Shown here: one piece after another, positions 52,019 through 61,370 of the stretch
Layout: every line of letters begins with the position of its first letter
Position numbering within the stretch: the stretch's first letter is position 1
From: JAAXKN01 sp036261625
GTDB lineage: Bacteria > Bacteroidota > Ignavibacteria > Ignavibacteriales > SURF-24
NCBI GenBank assembly: GCA_036261625.1
Contig: DATAKL010000034.1
Coordinates: 135,400 to 199,399, forward strand
DNA: 64,000 nucleotides
Reading direction: 5' to 3'
The notes under the pieces: generated by a model
What the model saw: the letters and a program-made list of their open reading frames with translations, nothing else
Told to the model about the DNA's origin: nothing
Databases searched by the model: none
Program-made: the position numbers and the translations under genes

Positions 52019-54187
52019 ATGGCTAAATACAAGATATTGCTCCTGACAGTCATTATTGTCATTTCAGGCAACAACTTCCTTTTTGCGCAGCAGGGCGGCG
52101 GCGGCGGGGGTGAAGAAAATGCTGAACAGTTTGAACTTGAAAAAGTAGAGTTTCAGGGGAATAATTCCATCCCGGGTTCCACGCTTGAGACTGTCATTGC
52201 CTCAAAGGCCACGCCAAACTGGTTCTTTAAGTTCCTGCACAAGATCTCCAGCAGCATAGGCCTGCCTCCGGAGTATTTCGATTCGCTGAAGATACCCGAG
52301 GATATGAAAGCCCTTGAGAGGTTCTATAGGGATAATGGATATTTTAAGGCCAAATTTTCCGATGAGTACCACATAGACAGAAAAAAGAAAGAAGCCGTAC
52401 TGATCTATCACATAAACGAAGGACCCGATTTTAAGGTCAGAAACTACAGCTACCAGGGGCTCGATTCAATTCCTTATGAATACAAGCAGAAGATTTCTGC
52501 CGATTACACAGTGGATTCAGCAAAGACGTTTTCAAAGTCGCTGGTAGACCAGGAAACAAAGCCTTTGATTACTTTCCTCAGGGATAACGGCTACATGATG
52601 GCAGATATATCCAGGCCTAATGTATATGTATATCCCGACTCCGATTATGTGGACGTTAAGATCGGGGTCAATACAGGCAGGCGCTATAGGATTGACAGTC
52701 TTGAGGTGGAGAAAAAGGGCCCGGGCAAGGGTTACGTTGAGGATGGCCTTATAGCAAAAATAGTCAGCATTACTCCGGGCGACTACTACAGCAATGACGA
52801 AAAGCAGAGGGCTCAGGTCAGACTTTACCGTACAAATCTTTTCTCTTCAGTACTCATAAGCGGCGTTGTACCAGATACAAACAAAAGCCTTGTGAACCTG
52901 CACATTACAGGCGACATTACACAGATGAACGATCTTTCGCCTGAGATAATAATAAACAACCAGGAAAGTGCTTTTAACGTGGGTCTTGGAGCTACATACA
53001 CCAGGAAGAATTTCCTGGGAAATGCCAGGACCTTTACTCTCGGAGGCAGTTTTGCCGTACAGGATATTTTCAATATCGATTACAGCAAGATCTTCGGTTT
53101 TGTAACCTCAATCAGGGATACATCCATCTTAGGCTATGTCGACCTAAGAGCAACAGTCGAGCAGCCGTTTCTTTTTAACAGGAGGATCTCAAGCAAAATT
53201 GAGGGATATTTTACCATAAACAAGCAGAAGCAGTACCGCTCGCTTATTTACGGAACGAAATTAAGTCTGGACTTTGAACTTCCGAAGTTTGTATACTTCA
53301 ACTCCCTTGTTACATACTACACTGCCGAAAGAACAGTTGACAACCTTCTGGAGGATTATGTAAGAAAGGTAATACAGGACAATGCCAAATCGACCGACGT
53401 TCCTCTTACCCCGGCAAGGGAAGATTCCATTGTTGCCAACCTGCGCAGTTCGAGAAACATTACATCCATTATCGGAGCTGATTTAGGGGCAAACAAGACC
53501 AATGATTTGATGTTTCCGACAAAGGGCTACAATTTATCTTTAACTGTTGAAGAGGGAAATCTTCTGCCGTCAATTTTCAAAAGACTTGGAGCAAGTTACA
53601 TAAACGTAAGAAGCCAGTTCTACCGTCTGCAGTCATCAATTTCCTATTTCCCGAACATCTACAATTCGGCTGTAAACGCCTTCGGCATAAAGTTCAAGGT
53701 AGGCTATCTGCAGACTTACCAGGGCACAAAGAACGATGTGCCTCTTAACATGCTCTTTACGGCAGGAGGCAGCAACTCTGTGCGCGGCTGGCGTTCAAGG
53801 CAGCTCATACCAAGGGCGGCTACTTTGCCCTCTCTTACAGCGGCAGATTTCCAGAACCTTTTCCTGCGCAGTATTCCGGTCGGGGGCACCTTCCTCATGG
53901 AGGGCTCATTTGAAACCAGAAACCGCTTTTTCGGAAGTTTCGGCGGGGCGGCCTTTATGGATTATGGAAACACATTTACAGGCTACGACACTTTCAGTTT
54001 TAATAAGCTTGCCGTTGCCGTGGGGCTGGGTTTAAGGTATTATTCCTCATTTGCCCCCATAAGGGTGGATTTCGGCATTAAGGCGTACGATCCATATTCA
54101 AAGAAAGCGTTCCTTAATCTTTATGATAGCGGGGCTTTTTTCAGGGATTTCTTCGAAGTCCATTTGGGAATCGGTGAAGCCTTCTAA
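52019..54187 (+). CDS. BamA/TamA-like outer-membrane assembly protein
   Basis: A 722-aa protein. Signal peptide about 1-23 (ISGNNFLFAQ), then a Gly-rich stretch. Residues about 40-300 contain POTRA-type domains (LEKVEFQGNNSIPGSTLE, DNGYFKAKFSDEYHIDRKK, DYYSNDEKQRAQVRLYRTNLF), and about 310-722 form a 16-strand barrel of the Omp85 type. The strand motif NSVRGWRSRQL corresponds to the conserved VRGF/Y loop. It inserts or exports barrel proteins or secreted substrates. Length and fewer POTRA domains fit TamA or an accessory Omp85 better than canonical BamA (800-900 aa, five POTRA). The adjacent lipoprotein may be its partner. Confidence 0.85.
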   Translation: MAKYKILLLTVIIVISGNNFLFAQQGGGGGGEENAEQFELEKVEFQGNNSIPGSTLETVIASKATPNWFFKFLHKISSSIGLPPEYFDSLKIPEDMKALERFYRDNGYFKAKFSDEYHIDRKKKEAVLIYHINEGPDFKVRNYSYQGLDSIPYEYKQKISADYTVDSAKTFSKSLVDQETKPLITFLRDNGYMMADISRPNVYVYPDSDYVDVKIGVNTGRRYRIDSLEVEKKGPGKGYVEDGLIAKIVSITPGDYYSNDEKQRAQVRLYRTNLFSSVLISGVVPDTNKSLVNLHITGDITQMNDLSPEIIINNQESAFNVGLGATYTRKNFLGNARTFTLGGSFAVQDIFNIDYSKIFGFVTSIRDTSILGYVDLRATVEQPFLFNRRISSKIEGYFTINKQKQYRSLIYGTKLSLDFELPKFVYFNSLVTYYTAERTVDNLLEDYVRKVIQDNAKSTDVPLTPAREDSIVANLRSSRNITSIIGADLGANKTNDLMFPTKGYNLSLTVEEGNLLPSIFKRLGASYINVRSQFYRLQSSISYFPNIYNSAVNAFGIKFKVGYLQTYQGTKNDVPLNMLFTAGGSNSVRGWRSRQLIPRAATLPSLTAADFQNLFLRSIPVGGTFLMEGSFETRNRFFGSFGGAAFMDYGNTFTGYDTFSFNKLAVAVGLGLRYYSSFAPIRVDFGIKAYDPYSKKAFLNLYDSGAFFRDFFEVHLGIGEAF

Positions 54188-54244
54188 AGAGAGGCTTATT
54201 GCCTTAAAATGGGGCTGATTTATGCCGTAGGGATTATTTATAAG

Positions 54245-54275
54245 TTGTTAAACTTCTGATTTTTAACTAATTTAT
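54245..54275 (+). promoter_or_regulatory. Candidate promoter for yicC-gmk-rpoZ-coaBC
   Basis: TTG (54245-54247), a 20-base spacer and TAATTTAT (54268-54275) resemble the TTG-N19/20-TAnnTTTG pattern. It lies 24 bases before the yicC start. AT-rich, so low certainty. Confidence 0.35.
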
Positions 54276-54298
54276 TGAACTAAATTTTAGGATTTTTG

Positions 54299-55174
54299 AT
54301 GATTTCCAGTATGACCGGGTTTGGGAAAGGTACAGCCCAGAATAAAAGTGTAAGTGTAGAGGCTGAAATTAAGAGCGTCAACAGCAGATACCTGGAGGTA
54401 TCTCTTAAGCTCCCAAGGAATTTACAGAACAAGGAATATGAGATAAGAGAGCTCATCAGAAGCAGGATTAAAAGAGGGAAGATCATATTAAACCTTCAGA
54501 TAAAAAAGAACGGTCTAGCCAATGAGAAGCCCTCGCTCGATAAAGAAAGTGTTCAATATGCAGTCGGGTTCTTAAAAGAGCTGAAAAAGGCGGCAAAATT
54601 AAAGGATAAAATCACTCTAGAACAGCTTCTGACATTTCAGGACTTGTTTTCTGCTGATACGAGTGAGGAACTCGAAAGCGAATTCCAGCTGGTGCGCCAG
54701 GCAATTGAAGCCTCCATTTCGGAACTTCTGGCAATGAGGAACAAAGAAGGCGAGGAACTCTCCAAGGACCTGGCCATGCGCATAGGCAATATTCAGCAGA
54801 CCGTAGCCAAAATTGAAGAACTCAGTAAAAACAGCGCTCAGGAAAATTTTGAAAAGCTGAAGGAAAGAGCCAAACAGCTCCTTGGTGACATATCGGCATA
54901 CAGCGACCGCCTGGAGATGGAACTTGCCATTCTGGTCGACAAAGCCGATATTACAGAGGAATGCGTCAGACTCCAAAGCCATGCGAAGTTTTTCCTGGAA
55001 AGCCTGAAACAGACCAGCGAGGTGGGACGGAAGCTGAATTTTCTCTGCCAGGAGATAAACCGCGAAGCCAATACCATTGGAAGCAAGACAGTATCGACTG
55101 AAATATCTCATTATACGGTTTATATTAAGGAAGAATTGGAAAGAATCCGCGAGCAAATTCAAAACATTGAGTAA
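54299..55174 (+). CDS. yicC: YicC family protein (endoribonuclease-related)
   Basis: A 291-aa protein. The ATG at 54299 gives the conserved N-terminus MISSMTGFGKG; the TTG just before it is not needed. Other family motifs are VNSRYLEVSLKLPRNLQ, RIKRGKIILNLQI and the C-terminal MELAILVDKADITEECVRLQSHAKFF and GRKLNFLCQEINREANTIGSK. YicC proteins are linked to RNA turnover (endoribonuclease activity reported for E. coli YicC). The yicC-gmk-rpoZ order is widely conserved, suggesting one operon here. Confidence 0.95.
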   Translation: MISSMTGFGKGTAQNKSVSVEAEIKSVNSRYLEVSLKLPRNLQNKEYEIRELIRSRIKRGKIILNLQIKKNGLANEKPSLDKESVQYAVGFLKELKKAAKLKDKITLEQLLTFQDLFSADTSEELESEFQLVRQAIEASISELLAMRNKEGEELSKDLAMRIGNIQQTVAKIEELSKNSAQENFEKLKERAKQLLGDISAYSDRLEMELAILVDKADITEECVRLQSHAKFFLESLKQTSEVGRKLNFLCQEINREANTIGSKTVSTEISHYTVYIKEELERIREQIQNIE

Positions 55175-55192
55175 TTCAAAGCCGGGTATTAA

Positions 55193-55774
55193 TTGACTGA
55201 TAATAAAGGATGCATTATTGTTGTTGCCGCTCCAAGCGGGGCCGGAAAGACTACGATCGTAAAAAATATATTAAAAGCGTTCCCTGAAATTGTCTTTTCA
55301 ATTTCTGCTACTACCAGGAAGAAAAGAGACAGTGAAACAAATGGTGTGGAATACTTCTTCATTTCAGAAAGTGAGTTCCTCGAGAAGATACATGACGATG
55401 AATTTATAGAGTGGGAGAAGTTCTACGATTATTATTACGGTTCATTAAAAAGTTTTGTCGAGGAGAACGTCCGGAAGGGAAATTCTGTTCTCTTTGAAGT
55501 GGACGTCAAAGGGGCTCTGAACATTAAAAGACTCTACCCCGGGGCCACTCTGATTTATATTATGCCTCCAAGCCTGGAGGAGTTAAAAAGACGTCTTATG
55601 AACAGGATGACTGAAACTGAAGAGGATCTGAAGAAAAGAATTGACCGCGCCGAAATGGAACTGAGCCAAAAGGATAAGTTTGATTGTATTGTAGTGAACG
55701 ATGAGCTGGAAAAAGCAGTTTCTGAAGTAAAAAAGATAATAAAGAACAAAATAAATAAAGAGGAGAAAATCTGA
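55193..55774 (+). CDS. gmk: Guanylate kinase
   Basis: A 193-aa cytoplasmic kinase converting GMP to GDP. P-loop APSGAGKTTI at residues 13-22, GMP-binding FSISATTRKKR and GVEYFFIS, and the lid RLMNRMTETEEDLKKRI. TTG start at 55193; no upstream ATG is available in frame. The coding region ends 1 base before rpoZ. Confidence 0.95.
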   Translation: MTDNKGCIIVVAAPSGAGKTTIVKNILKAFPEIVFSISATTRKKRDSETNGVEYFFISESEFLEKIHDDEFIEWEKFYDYYYGSLKSFVEENVRKGNSVLFEVDVKGALNIKRLYPGATLIYIMPPSLEELKRRLMNRMTETEEDLKKRIDRAEMELSQKDKFDCIVVNDELEKAVSEVKKIIKNKINKEEKI

Positions 55775-55775
55775 T

Positions 55776-56066
55776 ATGGGAATACAGCCTGTTGATTTGC
55801 GCAAACTTGATGAAAAAACAGCCAATACCTATGAAGCTGTTATTGTTGCTGCAAAAGAAGGAAGAAGAATAAACGAAGAAACCAGACTTGAATATAATTC
55901 CCTGGTGAACACGATACCTTCAAAAGGTATTGATGACGAAAGTGAAGACATAGAAAACCCTGATCAGCTGAAGATTTCTCTGGAATTTGAAAAAAGGCCT
56001 AAACCGCATCTTAATGCGCTTAATGAGCTCCTGAAGGGAAAGATAGATTACCGTTATAAAGCCTGA
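55776..56066 (+). CDS. rpoZ: DNA-directed RNA polymerase omega subunit
   Basis: A 96-aa protein with PVDLRKLDEKTANTYEAVIV and AAKEGRRINEE, the omega/Rpb6 core motif that clamps the beta-prime subunit. The C-terminal half is variable and ends LLKGKIDYRYKA. It lies between gmk and coaBC with 1-base and 5-base gaps, the usual order. Confidence 0.92.
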   Translation: MGIQPVDLRKLDEKTANTYEAVIVAAKEGRRINEETRLEYNSLVNTIPSKGIDDESEDIENPDQLKISLEFEKRPKPHLNALNELLKGKIDYRYKA

Positions 56067-56071
56067 GAGAA

Positions 56072-57280
56072 ATGGAAAGCATTTTTTCGGGTAAAAAGAT
56101 CATTTTGGGCGTTACGGGCGGGATTGCAGCTTACAAATCCTGCCTATTGGCCAGAGAGTTAATTAAGCTTGGAGCGGAAGTAAGAGTTATTATGACTCCT
56201 TCCGCTCTTGAATTTATTGCCCCCCTTACTTTTTCCACACTGACCGGACATGAGGTAATTGTAAACATCTTTCCGGAATCACAGAAAAACGGCGTGAGCC
56301 TTAAGACCTGGCACATTGAATATGCCCTCTGGGCCGACCTGATGATAATTGCCCCTCTTACGGTAAATACACTGGCTAAAATTGTACATGGTTTTGCCGA
56401 TAATGCCCTTACGACGGTAGTGGCTGCATTAAGGTGCCCACTTGTTGCCGTTCCTGCAGCTGACGTGGATATGTACAGCAATAAAGTCACGCAGGAGAAC
56501 CTGAAAAAATTAAAAGATATAGCTTTCGTTGTGGAGGCTGAAGAAGGATTTCTGGCTAGCGGCTTAAGCGGAAGGGGCAGAATGGCAGAGCCGGGAAAGA
56601 TTGTCGATGCAGCCCATATGGTTTTATCCGGCTTCATAAGGAAAGATCTTGAAGGTCTGAGTCTCCTCGTTACAGCAGGCCCTACATACGAGGATATCGA
56701 TCCCGTGAGGTTTATAGGCAACCGTTCTTCAGGCAAGATGGGCTTCCAGATTGCAAAAGCTGCAAGCCTGAGGGGAGCCAAAGTGAAGCTTGTTGCGGGT
56801 CCTACCTCGGAAGATGCATATCCGGGCATAGAGCGCATAAGCGTAAGAAGCGCTAAGGAAATGAAGAAAGCTGTGGATGAAAACATGGAACTCAGCGACG
56901 TGCTCATCATGGCGGCAGCAGTTGCAGATTACCGCCCTTTGAAAAAGGCGCAGAACAAAATTAAAAAAGAAGAAAACCTTAAGTCGATAGATCTTACAAA
57001 AACCGATGACATACTGGCTGCGCTAAAAAAAGGGGACAAAAAAGTTGTTGGCTTCGCACTTGAAACAGACAATGAGTTTAAGAATGCAAAGGACAAGCTC
57101 GCCAGAAAGAACCTGGATATGATAGTCTTAAACTCCCTGAATGACAAGATGGCAGGCTTTGAATTCGATACCAATAAGGTTACTATTATAACACGTGAAG
57201 GCAAAGTAAAAGAATATCCGCTCATGAGCAAATTCTTAACAGCTAATTATATCCTTTCAGAAATAAGCGGACTTTTGTAA
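56072..57280 (+). CDS. coaBC: Bifunctional phosphopantothenoylcysteine decarboxylase/synthase
   Basis: A 402-aa bifunctional enzyme of coenzyme A synthesis. The N-terminal CoaC flavoprotein domain has LGVTGGIAAYKSCLLARELI, and the active-site segment around TWHIEYALWADLMIIAPLT. The C-terminal CoaB domain has VTAGPTYEDIDPVRFIGNRS and SSGKMGFQIAKAA, and VLIMAAAVADYRP. CoaB adds cysteine to 4-phosphopantothenate using CTP; CoaC then decarboxylates the product. Adjacent udg begins 1 base later. Confidence 0.96.
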   Translation: MESIFSGKKIILGVTGGIAAYKSCLLARELIKLGAEVRVIMTPSALEFIAPLTFSTLTGHEVIVNIFPESQKNGVSLKTWHIEYALWADLMIIAPLTVNTLAKIVHGFADNALTTVVAALRCPLVAVPAADVDMYSNKVTQENLKKLKDIAFVVEAEEGFLASGLSGRGRMAEPGKIVDAAHMVLSGFIRKDLEGLSLLVTAGPTYEDIDPVRFIGNRSSGKMGFQIAKAASLRGAKVKLVAGPTSEDAYPGIERISVRSAKEMKKAVDENMELSDVLIMAAAVADYRPLKKAQNKIKKEENLKSIDLTKTDDILAALKKGDKKVVGFALETDNEFKNAKDKLARKNLDMIVLNSLNDKMAGFEFDTNKVTIITREGKVKEYPLMSKFLTANYILSEISGLL

Positions 57281-57281
57281 A

Positions 57282-58031
57282 TTGGTTCAGCAAAGCATCG
57301 GGAAACTAATAGAAGCCTTAAAGGACCAGGAAGCTATCTTCGGGCCTCTCTTGTTTGAGAACAGGCGCCTGGAGAAGATAGACCTGGATTTGTTGACCTA
57401 CGTGGCTGAGTATCAGACAGGAGAAGGGGAGGGCAATATGGAAAGTGAATTTAGTAAGGATGGATTCAAATACTCAAAGAATTTATCTGAGCTCAGGGAC
57501 TTTATGCTGGAATGCCATAAGTGCCCGCTTGAGAAGACCCGCACAAATCTGGTATTCGGTTCAGGCAATCCGAAAGCCAAAGTTATGGTAATCGGAGAGG
57601 CTCCGGGGGCTGAAGAGGACCTTCAGGCAAAGCCCTTTGTGGGGCGTGCAGGCAAGCTTTTAACAGACATACTTGCAGCAATAAAGTTTTCAAGAGAGGA
57701 AGTTTATATAACAAACATTCTTAAATGCCGTCCTCCGGGAAACAGAAATCCCCTGCCGAGTGAAATGGAGGTCTGCATTCCATATCTTCACAGGCAGATT
57801 GAAATAATTAAGCCGAAACTGATTTTGTGCCTTGGACTGATCTCTGCCTCGGGGCTGCTTAACCTGAAGCTCTCGCTGGGAAAGATGAGGGGGAATGTTT
57901 ACGAGTTTGGAAAAGCAAAAGTTATGGTTACATATCATCCTGCAGCGCTTCTGAGGAATCCCGAGTGGAAACGGGCTGCATGGGAAGACGTTCAGAAATT
58001 CAGAAAACTTTACGACGAGATGGCGGGGTAA
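57282..58031 (+). CDS. udg: Uracil-DNA glycosylase, family 4 (Fe-S)
   Basis: A 249-aa DNA repair enzyme removing uracil. The first 70 residues are variable; the catalytic domain contains VIGEAPGAEEDLQAKPFVGR (motif A), ITNILKCRPPGNRNP, ILCLG and TYHPAALLRNP (motif B). Four Cys for a 4Fe-4S cluster are visible: two in ECHKC, one in KCRPPGNRNP and one in EMEVC. TTG start at 57282; an internal ATG at 57438 (residue 53) would shorten it to a still complete domain. Confidence 0.93.
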   Translation: MVQQSIGKLIEALKDQEAIFGPLLFENRRLEKIDLDLLTYVAEYQTGEGEGNMESEFSKDGFKYSKNLSELRDFMLECHKCPLEKTRTNLVFGSGNPKAKVMVIGEAPGAEEDLQAKPFVGRAGKLLTDILAAIKFSREEVYITNILKCRPPGNRNPLPSEMEVCIPYLHRQIEIIKPKLILCLGLISASGLLNLKLSLGKMRGNVYEFGKAKVMVTYHPAALLRNPEWKRAAWEDVQKFRKLYDEMAG

Positions 58032-58041
58032 AAACAATACT

Positions 58042-59490
58042 ATGAGCAAGATGAAAAAAGATAGTGCTGCAAGAGAGGATGTCAATCTCGCTGCTCTTCA
58101 GAGTGCATCTGTAAAACCTCCTCAGGCTCCTGAGGTGGAAATGGCTGTCCTTGGCGCCATGATGATAGAAAAAGAGGCTGTTCCAAAAGGAATTGAACTT
58201 CTAACGCCTGAGGCTTTTTACATAAAGCAGCACAGACTGATTTTTGAAGCCATGCAGTCGCTCTTTGAGGCAAATGAGCCTATAGACACTGTGACATTAT
58301 ACGAGGAGTTAAAGAAAAAAGGGCAGATCGAGGATGCAGGCGGGGCAGTATATTTAAGCCGCCTCTCGCAGAATATTTCTTCAGCTGCAAATATTGAATA
58401 TCACGCAAAGATCGTCCTGGAAAAGCACATCTTAAGAGGTCTTATTACAGCTTCCATGGAAATTGCCCAGAGCGCCTATGAAGGCTCTGAGGATGCTTTT
58501 GACCTCCTGGACCGCGCCGAACGACAGATATTTGAAATTACTGAAGCGCACATGAAAAAGTCTTATTCACAGATGAATAAGGCTGTAATCCAGGCGATGG
58601 AATATATTGAGCTCATTCATTCCAAGAAGCACCAGCAGTTTGCTGTTCCAACCGGATTCTACCAGCTGGACGACATGTTGGGAGGCTTCCAGAAGTCGGA
58701 TCTTATTATTATTGCAGCCCGTCCTTCAATGGGTAAAACAGCCTTTGCGCTTTCACTTGCCAGAAATGCTGCCGTCGACCACAAGGTGCCAACAGCAATA
58801 TTCAGCCTTGAAATGGCCACCATTCAGATGGTAATTCGTATGATATGCGCCGAGGCAAGGCTTAACGCCCACCTGGTAAGAACGGGCAAACTGCCCAATG
58901 AGGAAGGTCCCAAGCTGAGCCGCAACATACACAAGCTCAGCGAGGCTCCGATTTTTATTGACGACTCGCCAAGCCAGACGATACTTGAAATAAGGGCCAA
59001 GTGCAGAAGACTTAAGGCCGAGAAGAAACTGGGCCTTATAATGATAGATTACCTTCAGCTCATGAATGCATCGAGCAAGATGGAAAGCCGTGAAAGGGAA
59101 ATTTCACACATCTCCCGCTCCTTAAAGGCCCTGGCCAAGGAGCTCAATATTCCTGTAATTGCCCTTGCACAGCTTAACCGTGCTGTTGAATCGAGAACCG
59201 ATAAAAGACCCATGCTTTCAGATCTTCGTGAATCGGGTTCAATTGAACAGGATGCCGACGTTGTGATGTTCATTCACCGCCCCGAGTATTACGGCATGAA
59301 ACAGGATGCAGACGGAAACAGCCTTGAAGGCGTTGCCGAGATCATAGTAGGAAAACAGAGAAACGGTCCAACGGGTGACGTCCGCCTGAAGTTCTTTAAG
59401 GATTATGCTCGTTTTGAAAATCTTGAACTTGTTAGACATATAGAAGAAGCAAATCAACAAACAACAATTGAGGAAGATTTCCCGATATGA
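58042..59490 (+). CDS. dnaB: Replicative DNA helicase DnaB
   Basis: A 482-aa hexameric 5'-3' helicase. The N-terminal domain starts at PQAPEVEMAVLGAMMIEKEA; the RecA-type C-terminal domain has Walker A ARPSMGKTAFALSL, Walker B LIMIDYLQLM and the arginine-finger region HRPEYYG. Length is normal and no intein is present. It overlaps the DUF1460 gene by 4 bases (ATGA), suggesting translational coupling. Confidence 0.96.
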   Translation: MSKMKKDSAAREDVNLAALQSASVKPPQAPEVEMAVLGAMMIEKEAVPKGIELLTPEAFYIKQHRLIFEAMQSLFEANEPIDTVTLYEELKKKGQIEDAGGAVYLSRLSQNISSAANIEYHAKIVLEKHILRGLITASMEIAQSAYEGSEDAFDLLDRAERQIFEITEAHMKKSYSQMNKAVIQAMEYIELIHSKKHQQFAVPTGFYQLDDMLGGFQKSDLIIIAARPSMGKTAFALSLARNAAVDHKVPTAIFSLEMATIQMVIRMICAEARLNAHLVRTGKLPNEEGPKLSRNIHKLSEAPIFIDDSPSQTILEIRAKCRRLKAEKKLGLIMIDYLQLMNASSKMESREREISHISRSLKALAKELNIPVIALAQLNRAVESRTDKRPMLSDLRESGSIEQDADVVMFIHRPEYYGMKQDADGNSLEGVAEIIVGKQRNGPTGDVRLKFFKDYARFENLELVRHIEEANQQTTIEEDFPI

Positions 59491-60344
59491 TGAGAATACT
59501 AACACTCTTAACAGCAACAGTTTTAATTACAGCAATGTCATATTCACAGACAGTTTATACACCCAAAGACAAGGAAATCTGCCAGGAGAAATTTACTCTT
59601 GCAGTTGAAAAAGACTTAAATAAAAAGCCGATTAACGATGTTATTGCAGAAATCGGGAAAAGCTTCCTGGGGCTCAATTATGAAGCCCATACGCTTGAGA
59701 GCCAGGGGAAAGAACAGCTCGTAGTTCATCTTACGGGACTCGACTGCACAACTTTCCTGGAGAATGCCCTTGTATTTGCAAGATGCATCAAGAGCGGGAA
59801 GACATCATTTGATGACTATCAGGCGGAACTGACCAAAATAAGATACAGGCAGGGAAAGCTCAACGGATATCCTTCAAGACTGCACTACTTTTCGGACTGG
59901 ATCTTCGACAACGACAGTAAAGGCGTTGTCCGCGATGTGACAAAGCAAATAGGCGGAAAACCCTATAACAAGAAAATCAACTTCATGACAAAGAACCGCA
60001 GGGAATATGCGCAGATAAGCAAAAACGATGAAAATTATAAGGCCATTAAGGACGTAGAATCCAAAATCAACTCAAGAGAGCATTACTATATCCCGAAAGA
60101 AGACATAAAGAACGTTGAAGGGAAAATTAAAAACGGGTATTTAATTGCAATTACAAGCGGACTTGAGGGCATGGATATAGCCCACGTGGGAATTGCAGTA
60201 AAGCTTGATGACGGCAGGATTCATTTCATGCATGCCCCGATCGTGGGGAGTAAGGTTCAGATTACGGATAAGCCTCTTGCGGATTATCTCATGAAGAACA
60301 GGAAACAGACTGGCATTATGGTAATGGAGCCTCTTGAACCGTAA
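59487..60344 (+). CDS. DUF1460 exported protein (NlpC/P60-like amidase fold)
   Basis: A 285-aa protein with a signal peptide (about 1-20, ending SYSQ). The mature part carries GLDCTTFLENALVFARCI with the probable catalytic Cys and IAHVGIAVKLDDG with the His, the DUF1460 pattern. Members are thought to act on peptidoglycan as N-acetylmuramoyl-L-alanine amidases or related peptidases in the periplasm. It overlaps dnaB by 4 bases and is followed by a terminator at 60373. Confidence 0.88.
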   Translation: MMRILTLLTATVLITAMSYSQTVYTPKDKEICQEKFTLAVEKDLNKKPINDVIAEIGKSFLGLNYEAHTLESQGKEQLVVHLTGLDCTTFLENALVFARCIKSGKTSFDDYQAELTKIRYRQGKLNGYPSRLHYFSDWIFDNDSKGVVRDVTKQIGGKPYNKKINFMTKNRREYAQISKNDENYKAIKDVESKINSREHYYIPKEDIKNVEGKIKNGYLIAITSGLEGMDIAHVGIAVKLDDGRIHFMHAPIVGSKVQITDKPLADYLMKNRKQTGIMVMEPLEP

Positions 60345-60372
60345 AAAAGCCCTTAAACAATTTTATGACAGC

Positions 60373-60406
60373 AAGCCCGGTTTTTATTTAAGACCGGGCT
60401 TTTTTA
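60373..60406 (+). terminator. Terminator after DUF1460 gene, carrying the nfo stop codon in its loop
   Basis: AAGCCCGGT (60373-60381) and ACCGGGCTT (60393-60401) form a 9-bp stem with an 11-base loop and T6. The convergent nfo gene ends at 60388, so its stop codon lies in the loop. Confidence 0.9.
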
Positions 60407-61293
60407 TTACTTTTTTCTTCTTCGTCTTCACCGCCATTACAAAGGCTTAAGAGGGTTTCAATGTTCTTTAGGTCCTCAAGCTGATCTTTGGAATCCTTCG
60501 GGGTCTCCAGGATTTTAGGGACACCTTCAAGACGCTTATCGTTCATGATGTTCCTGAAGCCTTCAAGGCCTATAAATCCCTCTCCAATATGGGCATGGCG
60601 GTCCACACGGCTACCCAACTCTTTTTTAGAGTCGTTCATGTGAATGCAGTTTAAGAGGTCGAGCCCAAGGATTGCATCGAACTCACTCATGGTTTTTTCA
60701 TAGGCTTCTTCGCTTCTTAAGTCGTATCCGGCGGCAAAAATGTGCGCCGTATCGATGCAGACCTTCATCCTGTCTTTTTCCTCAACTCCGTCAATAATTT
60801 TTCTTATTTCCTCAAAGCGGCTTCCCAGGGTTGTGCCCTGGCCTGCAGTCAGTTCAAGCATGCTTTTAACCTTAAAGGCCTTTGTCCTTTCGTGCGCAAT
60901 ATTGAGGGATTCTATTATAGTTTTTATGCCGTCTTCGACGCCGCGGCCGGTATGAGCCCCGGGATGGAAGTTAAGGTATGGAATCCCAAGAGACTCACAG
61001 CGCTCAAGTTCATCTATAAATGCTTCAACAGACTTACTTAAGAGCTCGCTGCTGCTTGCAGCAAAATTAATCAGATAAGAGTCGTGAGCAACGACAGGGG
61101 ATATTTTTGTTTTACTTAGTTTATTTTTATAATTTTCAATTGTCTGTTCATTTAAGCGCCCGTCAGACCAGCGGCTGCCGTTTTTAGTAAAGATCTGCAT
61201 TGTCTGGAAATTCAGCTTTCCTGCCAGGTCAACGGCCTTATCCACTCCGCCGGCAATTGATGTATGTGCGCCAAGAATATGGTTTATTTTCAT
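60388..61293 (-). CDS. nfo: Deoxyribonuclease IV (AP endonuclease)
   Basis: A 301-aa repair nuclease cleaving at abasic sites. Family motifs visible: GAHTSIAGGVDKAVDLA, QIFTKNGSRW, NFHPGAHTGRG, LELTAGQGTTLGSRFEEI, VCIDTAHIFAAGYD, HMNDSKKELGSRVDRHAHIG. The His, Glu and Asp zinc ligands are intact. The charged tail (GEDEEEKSNKKARS) is extra. Convergent with the DUF1460 gene; upstream anmK is divergent. Confidence 0.95.
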   Translation of the reverse strand: MKINHILGAHTSIAGGVDKAVDLAGKLNFQTMQIFTKNGSRWSDGRLNEQTIENYKNKLSKTKISPVVAHDSYLINFAASSSELLSKSVEAFIDELERCESLGIPYLNFHPGAHTGRGVEDGIKTIIESLNIAHERTKAFKVKSMLELTAGQGTTLGSRFEEIRKIIDGVEEKDRMKVCIDTAHIFAAGYDLRSEEAYEKTMSEFDAILGLDLLNCIHMNDSKKELGSRVDRHAHIGEGFIGLEGFRNIMNDKRLEGVPKILETPKDSKDQLEDLKNIETLLSLCNGGEDEEEKSNKKARS

Positions 61294-61370
61294 GTAATAA
61301 TTTTAACTTTTATAAATAACAATTGTTTTATCTCTAACGTTCAAAACTAAACCGATATAGAAGAACGAAT

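Noticed and set aside
56131..56910. 259-codon minus-strand frame opposite coaBC
   Set aside because: It lies wholly within a conserved bifunctional enzyme gene. The translation is serine-rich, low complexity and matches nothing recognisable.
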